Source of the DNA: Bacteroidales bacterium
Lineage (GTDB): Bacteria > Bacteroidota > Bacteroidia > Bacteroidales > F082
Length of the DNA stretch: 61,164 nt
Direction: 5' to 3'
Assembly (NCBI GenBank): GCA_017439405.1
Contig: JAFSJF010000094.1
Location: 1 to 61,164, forward strand
The notes below the pieces were generated by a model. That model searched no databases. It worked only from the letters and a program-made list of their open reading frames with translations, and was not told the origin of the DNA. The position numbers were made by a program, and so were the translations under genes. Position 1 is the first letter of the stretch. The number at the start of each line of letters is the position of its first letter. This document shows positions 40,838 to 47,718 of this stretch, in pieces.

Positions 40838-42910
40838 ATGCCCATCGGAATCCCCATCTGGATGTTAATTGTATCCCTGCTGGCTGGTCTGGCAGCAGCC
40901 ACGGTGTTGTATGTCCGCAACAAGAAACAACACTACGGCAAAGCCTTGACAATCATCTTGTTTGCACTGCGGACATTGATTGTCGGCTTGGTGGTCTTGC
41001 TGCTCTTCAACCCGCTGATTCGGCAGAAATTCAGCTCGGTGGAAACGCCAACAATCATCTTGGCGCACGACAATTCGGCTTCGGTTGCCTTGTGCAAGGA
41101 TTCCGCTTTCTACAAAAACGATTATCTGACACAATTCGAGCAGTTCAGGAGCCAACTGAACGCTGATTTTCAAGTGGATGAATATGCCTTTGGCGAAGAT
41201 GTGCGCGATTTTGAAAACCTGGATTTCTCCGACCAACTGACGGACTTGTCGTCACTCATAAAGACCTTGGACAGGAGGTATTACAAGCGTAATGTGGGTG
41301 CAGTGCTGCTCTTCTCCGATGGCATTTATAACCGTGGTTTCGAGCCGGAGTTGTTGGCCGAGAAATTTCCGTATCCTATTCATACTGTGGTGCTTGGCGA
41401 CACGGTTTCTTATCCCGACCTCGCCATCCGCAACGTGCATTATAATAAGTTGGTGTCGCTTGGTGCGACCTTCCCCATCCGCGTGACCGTCGCAGCCCGC
41501 GACTTGGCCGGCCGCAAGGCCCAACTGACCCTCAAGGAAAGCGGTCGCCTCATCGAGAAGCGCGACATCGAGATTCTCTCCAATCGCTTTTCCAAGGAAG
41601 TCGACTTCATGCTCGATGCCACCAAGAAAGGCGTGATGGCCATCGACATTGAGGTGAGCGGCATCGCCGAGGAGGAACAACTGCTGAATAATGTGCGCCA
41701 TATCTTTGTCGAGGTGCTCGACCAGAAATACAAGCTGCTGTGCGTGGCCAATTCGCCGCATCCCGACTTGGGCGCCTTGCGCAGTGTGCTCAACGACAAC
41801 TACGAGGTGGATTTCTGCTTTGGCAAGGAGACTTTGCCCGAGTTCGAAAACTACGATTTGGTTATCCTGCATCAGGTGCCATCCGCCAAGACGGATTTCA
41901 ACGCCTTGAAGGCGCAGTTGGACAAAAACGTGAAGTTGCCCGTCTTCTTCATCGTTGGCAGCGACACCGACCGCGACATGCTTTGCAAGTTGCAGAATGT
42001 CTTTGTCTTGAGCTCTGGCGCGACCAACACCCAATTGGATGTGAAGGCGCACCAAAACACGGCCTTCGCGACCTTCACCTTTGATTCAAAGTCGGAACAA
42101 CTCATAGCGAAATACCCGCCTTTGGCTTTGCCGCATGTGGAAATCAACGCCTTGAAGTCGCATGACGACCTGCTCTTGCAGGAAGTGATGGGCATCAAGT
42201 CGGGGTTGCCGCTGTTGAGTTTTGCCCAGGATGGACGCAAGATGGCCTTCCTGTTCGGTACCAACGTATGGCGTTGGCGGCTGTTCGAGTATTACCAGAA
42301 CAAGAACCATGACGTGTTCGATGAGATGTTCTCCAAGTCGCTGAAATACTTGTTGTTGTCGGCAAACGACGGTTCGGCCATCTATGCCAAAGAGACCTAT
42401 TACAGCAACGAGCCCGTCATCATCACGGGCGAGTTGCGCAACCCGAACAACGAGTTGGTCACCGATCCTGACATGACGATTCAGATTGAGAACAAACTGA
42501 CGGGCGAGACCTACGACTACACCTTCTCGAAGCGTGACCACGACTATGAGTTGAACGTCGGCCTGTTGCCCGAGGGACTTTATGTATATAAGGTGCAGGC
42601 GCAGATGGGCGAACGCAAAATCAGCGTGAGCGGCAATTTCAGCGTGGCGGCCATCGGCATTGAGGAACAGCAACTTACCGCCGACATCGACCGAATGCGC
42701 GCATTGGCCCGCTTGACCAACGGCAAATGCTACACAACCCACGATTTGCAACAACTTTTTGCCGACTTGCACAATGATTCGCGCATCACCACCGTTGAAC
42801 ACCACGAGAGCCGCTTCGAGGACCTGATCCACTCCAAGTGGATATTCTTCGTCCTCATCGGCCTGGCTGCAATAGAATGGTTGTTGCGGAAGATGTTTGG
42901 GTCATATTAA
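40838..42910 (+). CDS. Membrane-bound von Willebrand factor A domain protein (BatA-related)
   Basis: A 690-residue protein. Two membrane helices lie near the N-terminus (5-25, 36-58), followed by a vWA-like domain (TIILAHDNSASVALCKD as degenerate MIDAS, VGAVLLFSDGIYNRG), beta-sandwich repeats and a C-terminal helix (about 668-686). This arrangement matches large vWA/glutamine-amidotransferase-like membrane proteins of Bacteroidetes linked to BatA aerotolerance clusters. GC-rich and core-like. The role is unknown. Most of the protein would face the periplasm. Confidence 0.75.
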   Translation: MPIGIPIWMLIVSLLAGLAAATVLYVRNKKQHYGKALTIILFALRTLIVGLVVLLLFNPLIRQKFSSVETPTIILAHDNSASVALCKDSAFYKNDYLTQFEQFRSQLNADFQVDEYAFGEDVRDFENLDFSDQLTDLSSLIKTLDRRYYKRNVGAVLLFSDGIYNRGFEPELLAEKFPYPIHTVVLGDTVSYPDLAIRNVHYNKLVSLGATFPIRVTVAARDLAGRKAQLTLKESGRLIEKRDIEILSNRFSKEVDFMLDATKKGVMAIDIEVSGIAEEEQLLNNVRHIFVEVLDQKYKLLCVANSPHPDLGALRSVLNDNYEVDFCFGKETLPEFENYDLVILHQVPSAKTDFNALKAQLDKNVKLPVFFIVGSDTDRDMLCKLQNVFVLSSGATNTQLDVKAHQNTAFATFTFDSKSEQLIAKYPPLALPHVEINALKSHDDLLLQEVMGIKSGLPLLSFAQDGRKMAFLFGTNVWRWRLFEYYQNKNHDVFDEMFSKSLKYLLLSANDGSAIYAKETYYSNEPVIITGELRNPNNELVTDPDMTIQIENKLTGETYDYTFSKRDHDYELNVGLLPEGLYVYKVQAQMGERKISVSGNFSVAAIGIEEQQLTADIDRMRALARLTNGKCYTTHDLQQLFADLHNDSRITTVEHHESRFEDLIHSKWIFFVLIGLAAIEWLLRKMFGSY

Positions 42911-42916
42911 ATAATA

Positions 42917-43075
42917 AACTACGAATTGCACGAATGGAACGAATTGAATCAAAGAAATTTTGCGGCTTTGCCGCTAATTCATACGAATCTTGTTGCTTCG
43001 GAAATTCGTATGAATGGGATGCTTGCATCCATATAATTCTCAATCCGATTCGTATAATTCGTAAAATTCGTAGTT
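42917..43075. mobile_element. MITE-like palindromic element, 159 bp
   Basis: Terminal inverted repeats AACTACGAATT (42917-42927) and AATTCGTAGTT (43065-43075) are perfect. An inner palindrome ATTCATACGAAT/ATTCGTATGAAT and several AATTCGTA words lie between. It encodes no protein and fills the gap between the vWA and slyD genes. Confidence 0.65.
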
Positions 43076-43117
43076 AAATAAAAGAATATCAATTGTTAAA
43101 CATAAAACTGTTGTAAA

Positions 43118-43657
43118 ATGAAAATTCAGGATCAAGCCGTCGTCACCATGACCTACGTCCTGCGTGAGAACGACGAGAACGGTCCCATCTTGCAGGAGAC
43201 CACCAAAGAGAATCCCTTTGTCGCCATCTTTGGCATGCACCAACTGTTGCCCAAGTTCGAGGAGAACCTAATGGGCAAGGAGCCGGGCGACAAGTACGCC
43301 TTCCACCTGACCCCCGAAGAGGGATACGGCGAGCGCGACGAGAACTACATTATGGATCTCGACAAGAATATGTTTATGCAGAACAACGTTCTGATGGATA
43401 TGGTGAAAGTCGGTGCTCAACTGATGATGCAAACCTCCGATGGTCGCCCGATTGCCGGCATCGTCCGCGAAATCGGCGACAACCACGTGAAGATGGACTT
43501 CAACCACGATATGGCGGGCAAGCACCTCCATTTCTCGGGCGAAATCCTCGACGTGCGCGAGTCGACGGACGAGGACTTTAGTGCAGGCGGCTGCGCCGGT
43601 TGTGGCGGCGACTGCGGCGAAGGCGGTTGCGAGGGCTGCGGCGGTGGCTGCAATTGA
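43118..43657 (+). CDS. slyD: FKBP-type peptidyl-prolyl isomerase, SlyD-like
   Basis: A 179-residue protein with an FKBP domain split by the insert-in-flap domain (PEEGYGERDENYIMDLDKNMF ... GNHVKMDFNHDMAGKHLHFSGEI region) and a C-terminal Cys/Gly-rich tail (about 160-179, nine cysteines) suited to metal binding. It is a cytosolic folding helper and nickel/zinc-binding protein. It ends in a strong symmetrical terminator. Confidence 0.88.
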   Translation: MKIQDQAVVTMTYVLRENDENGPILQETTKENPFVAIFGMHQLLPKFEENLMGKEPGDKYAFHLTPEEGYGERDENYIMDLDKNMFMQNNVLMDMVKVGAQLMMQTSDGRPIAGIVREIGDNHVKMDFNHDMAGKHLHFSGEILDVRESTDEDFSAGGCAGCGGDCGEGGCEGCGGGCN

Positions 43658-43664
43658 TTTTGAC

Positions 43665-43713
43665 AAAACTCTGGGGAAAAATCATAATTTTTGTGATTTT
43701 TCCCCAGAGTTTT
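43665..43713. terminator. Bidirectional terminator after slyD
   Basis: Perfect 20-bp arms (AAAACTCTGGGGAAAAATCA with its complement) and a 9-base loop, with A and T runs on both sides. Confidence 0.85.
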
Positions 43714-43732
43714 ATTGTTTAGAAAGACTCCA

Positions 43733-43832
43733 TTTTCCGCCAAATCGATGAAATTTTAATCGAAATGGCGGAATTTGAATCGCTTATTTTCCGCCAAATC
43801 GATGAAAAATCGCTCGATTTGGCGGAAATTAG
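43733..43832. repeat. 100-bp direct repeat flanking the AAA ATPase, copy 1
   Basis: It contains nested inverted repeats (CCGCCAAATCGA with TCGATTTGGCGG). It is identical to 45309-45408 except at about two positions. The two copies lie at the two ends of the ATPase gene in the same orientation. Confidence 0.9.
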
Positions 43833-43834
43833 CT

Positions 43835-45253
43835 TTATTGAAACAAGTCGTCCATGGTCACTTCGGCGGTGATATAGTCGGAGTACATGTTCCGCTTCAT
43901 GCCGAATGTGGTAATCAAAACAGGGTGTATGGCCGCCCGTGTTTTGGTCTCTTCCTTGAAGCTCCCACAACGGTTGCGCAAGCGCAGGTCTTCGTCCTTG
44001 TCGATGGCGTATTCTCTTTGCGAATACTTCACCTCGCACACGTTGACGACTTGGTCGGCTCGCTCGATAATGAGGTCGATTTGCACGGCGGGAGTGCTTT
44101 GTTTGCTTCGCCACGAGTAAAAACTTGTCTGAATGCTGTCTATGTGTAAAGCGTTCTTTATTTGCGGGATGTGTGCCATGCATAGCCGCTCGTAGGCAAG
44201 CCCGAACCAATTGTTTTGGACAGGCTTGTCGATGGTCGAAGACCAAAAATTGGGGTTGGTGGACGGCGCAAGGCAGAAAGTCAGATAGAAGAACGTGAAG
44301 AAGTCGGTCATTTGGTAGATGGCCGAGGTGGATTTCACCTTTTTGTCCTTCACATAGTAGCGCCTGATGAAGTCGCAATAGATGAGGTTGTCGAGCTTGT
44401 CGCTCAAGCCGCCGCCTGATGTAAGTTTGAGTGCCTTAGCGACTTCGTCCCTGTCCATCCCCGATTTCTTTTTGGCAAGTTGCTCAAGTATAAGTTGATA
44501 CGGCTCCGGATTACGAAACAGCGACTTGAACAGCCGCTTGTATTCTCGGTGCATTTCGGCATCATCGGCGAAAAACAGTCGGTCGATGTTTTGTGGTAGG
44601 CTTTCCGCTGGACGTAGAAGGCTTAAATAGTATGGGATTCCACCCAAAATCATGTAGGTCTGCGCGATTGACAGCCGATTCCAGTTGAATTTGTTGGCGT
44701 TGAGGTAAAGCTCGGTTTCGTGAAGCGTAAACGGGTGTAGATGCATCTCATGCGTAATACGATTGTGCAGTCCGCCGTGGTTGTCAATGATGTTTTTCAC
44801 AATCCACGAGGTGGCTGAGCCGCAAGCGATGAGCATGATGTTCGCCTGATGGGCTGCCCAACCGTTCCAGAAATGGTCCAAGGCCATGACGAATTTGCTG
44901 CCGTGGGTATCGAAGCAGGGCATTTCGTCGATGAATACGATGCAACGTTTCTTGCGTTTTTGTTTTGATAGCAGTTGCTCCAAACAGGCGAATGCCTCGA
45001 ACCAATCGGCGGGCGGTGTGATGATTTTCGCGCCGTATCTCATTAAGGCTTCGGTGAATACCTTCAGTTGGTCGATACCTTCGCCTTCGACGATGCCCGA
45101 CACCTCGAACGTGAACTTGTTGTCAAACAATTCCCTGACGAGAAATGTTTTTCCGACGCGCCTGCGTCCGTAAATGGTGACAAACTCTGCTTTGCCCGAG
45201 TTTTCGTATTCGGTCAGCAGTTTGATTTCGTTTTCCCTCCCGATGATGTCCAT
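43835..45253 (-). CDS. AAA ATPase with C-terminal DUF234-type nuclease-like domain
   Basis: A 472-residue protein of the archaeal-type ATPase/DUF234 group. Walker A is GRRRVGKT (29-36), Walker B CIVFIDEMP, and a sensor-like IACGSATSW follows. The C-terminal VQIDLIIERADQVVNVCEVKYS resembles a PD-(D/E)xK core (D...ExK). Such genes are common solitary cargo in Bacteroidales; their role is unknown, possibly defence or DNA transactions. The ATG at 45253 begins MDIIGRENEIKLL, as is usual. The gene is enclosed by 100-bp direct repeats. Confidence 0.82.
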   Translation of the reverse strand: MDIIGRENEIKLLTEYENSGKAEFVTIYGRRRVGKTFLVRELFDNKFTFEVSGIVEGEGIDQLKVFTEALMRYGAKIITPPADWFEAFACLEQLLSKQKRKKRCIVFIDEMPCFDTHGSKFVMALDHFWNGWAAHQANIMLIACGSATSWIVKNIIDNHGGLHNRITHEMHLHPFTLHETELYLNANKFNWNRLSIAQTYMILGGIPYYLSLLRPAESLPQNIDRLFFADDAEMHREYKRLFKSLFRNPEPYQLILEQLAKKKSGMDRDEVAKALKLTSGGGLSDKLDNLIYCDFIRRYYVKDKKVKSTSAIYQMTDFFTFFYLTFCLAPSTNPNFWSSTIDKPVQNNWFGLAYERLCMAHIPQIKNALHIDSIQTSFYSWRSKQSTPAVQIDLIIERADQVVNVCEVKYSQREYAIDKDEDLRLRNRCGSFKEETKTRAAIHPVLITTFGMKRNMYSDYITAEVTMDDLFQ

Positions 45254-45308
45254 TTTTCTGCTTTTTATCTGCCGCAAAGGTACGATTCTTTCCCGAAACC
45301 GCTGCCGA

Positions 45309-45408
45309 TTTTTCGCCAAATCGATGAAATTTTAATCAAAATGGCGGAATTTGAATCGCTTATTTTCCGCCAAATCGATGAAAAATCGCTCGATTTGGCG
45401 GAAATTAG
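45309..45408. repeat. 100-bp direct repeat flanking the AAA ATPase, copy 2
   Basis: 98 of 100 bases match 43733-43832. On this side it lies upstream of the ATPase start and may contain its promoter or operator. Confidence 0.9.
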
Positions 45409-45647
45409 AATTATTTATAATGCTGTAAAACAATTTATTATATTGTTTTATGCTGCAAAAAGTAGGTCGGATTTTGTTCAATATTTTTGTATGATTTGCA
45501 TGTAAGAATCTGGTCGGAATTTTGACGTTGTTATTGCCTCAAATCCATCCAGATGTTTTATGGAAACGTTTCTTCGTTGCTGTGATGGCGATTCGTGTTT
45601 TTTGGAAAATTTTTTCTCTTTTTCTGGCACTTGGAATCATTTTCTTT

Positions 45648-45905
45648 ATATTTGCAGCGTCGTTATGCAAAGTGCATGCGACAGACATATTGACAAAGAC
45701 GCTGAACTGGCGTTTATTCGCGGCTTGTAGAATCTCGCAAATTCTAAATTGTTACGCGATAATGCGATGGTCATCGTCCCTTAAGTGGTGTATATTGTTC
45801 TCAATATCATACCAAAGCGTGGGCTGATGCATTGCTTATCTCTAACAATGGGCAATGCGAGAGCCTCTACAAGCGGGATAAGCAAAAGTTGATTCCCGCG
45901 CTTCT
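45648..45905 (+). ncRNA. Candidate structured RNA upstream of 46000-46716
   Basis: A TATATTTGC -7 box near 45648 is followed by about 250 nt without a convincing gene but with successive stems. These are TAGAAT/ATTCTA (45728-45746), GGTGTATATTG with CAATATCATACC (45787-45813), GCATTGC/GCAATGC (45829-45858) and GCGGGA/TCCCGC (45873-45899). It may be a long leader or an independent RNA. The interval 45906-45999 holds nothing else. Confidence 0.4.
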
Positions 45906-45999
45906 TTCTTTGTGTTCCTCAACAATTCAAACAATACGGTGTTCGGGAGTCCGCCAAACTAAAAGTTGCGCCCGATGACGAATTTAGGGCTTATGAGTT

Positions 46000-46716
46000 A
46001 TGAGAAATCTGTTTCCGGATTTTAGCCATTTGGTTGTCTATGCCTATGTTTTTGGTATCCTGGCAATTATAGTTGCTATATGGTCAATTATGAGCATGAT
46101 TAAATCCAAAAACAGGGTCGGTAATAAGGTGCTTTCTATAATTCTTTCAGGGTGCATTGTTGCCATCTGCGTGTATATTCTTTGCATGGATAACTATTTG
46201 AAAACACATACACCAAAATTTGATATAGCCTTTAAGGATGGTGTCGGGATGGTTTATGAATCGAACGCACAGATATACAAGGATGATATTTCATCCAACT
46301 CTCGTTTGCTCATAACTTGTTCTGAGTGGATTACAGAAGATGTTAGGATTTTTTCTGCTTACCGATACCAGAAACATGACTATATCGATGACGAAGAAGA
46401 CTTCTCGATACACGTACTTGTTCCGTTAAACCCCAATGGTGAAATTGGAAATAAAAGTAGGATGTTTAAGATTTCCCTAGCGGATGTTGGTGTGATTGAA
46501 CCTTTTGAGATTAAGTTGGAGTCTGAAAACTCTGATGGCATCCAAGTTGGCTATTATTTCCGTATTTCGGACTTTGTGAAACTTAGTAACAGTCTTATTC
46601 TGTCGGCTGTATTTGAATCTCCAAATAAGTTGGGCGAACAAATCAATATTGATAAAGTCAATGTTGGTATTCTTGAAGGGCAAGTGAAAGTGATAAAGGA
46701 ACGACTTGACAGATAG
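46000..46716 (+). CDS. Membrane protein of unknown function
   Basis: A 238-residue AT-rich protein with two N-terminal membrane helices (about 12-32 and 43-62). A soluble region of mixed beta strands follows (DEEDFSIHVLVPLNPNGEIGNKSRMFKISLADVGVIEPFEIKLESE). No family recognised. It ends in a clear terminator. The composition suggests transferred cargo. Confidence 0.6.
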   Translation: MRNLFPDFSHLVVYAYVFGILAIIVAIWSIMSMIKSKNRVGNKVLSIILSGCIVAICVYILCMDNYLKTHTPKFDIAFKDGVGMVYESNAQIYKDDISSNSRLLITCSEWITEDVRIFSAYRYQKHDYIDDEEDFSIHVLVPLNPNGEIGNKSRMFKISLADVGVIEPFEIKLESENSDGIQVGYYFRISDFVKLSNSLILSAVFESPNKLGEQINIDKVNVGILEGQVKVIKERLDR

Positions 46717-46728
46717 GATAAAACATAA

Positions 46729-46762
46729 AACGGGATTCATCAGTTGTTGGTGAAGCCCGTTT
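46729..46762 (+). terminator. Terminator after 46000-46716
   Basis: AACGGG...TTCA pairing with TGAA...CCCGTTT, followed by CTATTTTC. Confidence 0.75.
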
Positions 46763-46778
46763 CTATTTTCATTCGAAA

Positions 46779-46844
46779 ATCATCCCCTCAGCCCCGCCAG
46801 CTGCTGTTCAATTACGGCAATCTTGGCTTCGGCGTCAGCAATGT
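46779..46844 (-). pseudogene. Displaced 3' end of valS
   Basis: On the minus strand this reads [21 protein letters not shown]-stop, nearly the same as the last residues of ValRS ([21 protein letters not shown]-stop, 47719 onward). At DNA level the two differ at about nine of 56 positions, nearly all synonymous. It is a second, diverged valS tail on the far side of the Abi cassette, as left when an element inserts at a gene's 3' end and supplies a new end. Confidence 0.75.
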
Positions 46845-46849
46845 AGCGA

Positions 46850-47542
46850 CTATAATTGGTTTATTTTGGCGCAAACCTGTTGCACATGGTCAAGACCATA
46901 AAGCAAAGCGCGAGAGTCAATGCCCATCCACATAAAGAGGGTTTGTATCTTTTGATACTCGTTGATGATGTAAGATGTGTCGGGAGTTATCGTTGGAGGC
47001 ACAAAACAAATTGTTTCATGATGGGCAATTCTGTTGCGTAACTTATTGACTTTGTCTAATTCATTGTAAATATAGGCCTGATTGATTTGTAGTTGTGGAG
47101 TGGAGCGCTGTTTGTTTGGGAATACTTGCAAAAGCGATTGTCCCGTGGCACGATATTGCAAGGTGGAGAACATATATTTCCACACTCCAAATTCCATTGC
47201 AGTAAGAAGTTGTGTATGTGAATATGTATGGTCTTGAACGAGTTTTTGATACGCCTTTTCAATAATTCTAGTTGTTCCAATAAAATTGACATTGGTTTGG
47301 AATATACCATTGGGGAGAATGGAGTCTCTGAGCCAGTCGTTTCCAAACCGAGGTCGCATGTGGCGGTCAATGGCATTTCGCAAAGCGACTTCAAAACAAC
47401 TGATTACTGTAAACATCTCCTGCGAAAGTTGCAGATTGTAACGATAGAGTGTCATGGCTTTTCTACTGTCGCCGCCACAGGCTTGGAGGTAACGCCCCAT
47501 TCGTTCTGATGATAAGACATATTCAAAGTCGGAATACTTCAT
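46850..47542 (-). CDS. Abi family protein (HEPN-type abortive infection toxin)
   Basis: A 230-residue helical protein: YRYNLQLSQEMFTVISCFEVALRNAID near the N-terminus, LLTAMEFGVWKYMFSTLQY in the middle and KVNKLRNRIAHHETI (RNxxxH HEPN active site) at about 165-180. It fits the Abi_2-like superfamily, whose members are RNases that stop growth on phage infection. The gene is complete. A candidate RNA on the opposite strand lies just upstream (47603-47651). AT-rich, and lodged between valS and a displaced valS tail. Confidence 0.75.
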   Translation of the reverse strand: MKYSDFEYVLSSERMGRYLQACGGDSRKAMTLYRYNLQLSQEMFTVISCFEVALRNAIDRHMRPRFGNDWLRDSILPNGIFQTNVNFIGTTRIIEKAYQKLVQDHTYSHTQLLTAMEFGVWKYMFSTLQYRATGQSLLQVFPNKQRSTPQLQINQAYIYNELDKVNKLRNRIAHHETICFVPPTITPDTSYIINEYQKIQTLFMWMGIDSRALLYGLDHVQQVCAKINQL

Positions 47543-47589
47543 TTTTTAGTTTTTTTTCGCAAAACCATTGCGATTAGGGAAATAAGTTG

Positions 47590-47597
47590 TATTTTTG
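47590..47597 (+). promoter_or_regulatory. -7 box of candidate Abi small RNA 2
   Basis: TATTTTTG followed by CAGCC, identical to the box at 31647-31654. Confidence 0.6.
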
Positions 47598-47602
47598 CAG
47601 CC

Positions 47603-47651
47603 TTGATTCCCACCTGTCCCTGACGCAAGTCAAACTGGTGGGTTTTGTTTT
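47603..47651 (+). ncRNA. Candidate small RNA divergent from the Abi gene
   Basis: CCCACC (47609-47614) pairs with GGTGGG (47637-47642), followed by TTTTGTTT. The loop contains CCCTGACGCAAGTCAAA. Promoter, spacing, stem position and loop words correspond to the RNA at 31660-31712 beside the other Abi gene. It could be the RNA antitoxin of the Abi protein. A simpler reading is a terminated leader, but no gene follows on this strand. Confidence 0.55.
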
Positions 47652-47681
47652 ATGATAATTTGCTGATTTTTGATAGACATA

Positions 47682-47709
47682 GTAGAGACGTAGCGCGCTA
47701 CGTCTCTAC
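47682..47709. repeat. GTAGAGACG palindrome, copy 3, beside the valS stop
   Basis: A perfect 28-bp palindrome, arms GTAGAGACGTAGCG and its complement, 9 bp from the valS stop codon. It could serve as the valS terminator stem. Confidence 0.9.
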
Positions 47710-47718
47710 CATTATAAA

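Noticed and set aside
42917-43075. Riboswitch or leader for slyD
   Set aside because: The perfect 11-bp terminal inverted repeats and repeated AATTCGTA words fit a small mobile or dispersed repeat better than an aptamer.
45522-45827. A 101-codon open frame ending in the hairpin-rich stretch
   Set aside because: Its second half overlaps strong RNA stems, the composition is Phe/Trp/Cys-rich and it lies across a good -7 box. No family.
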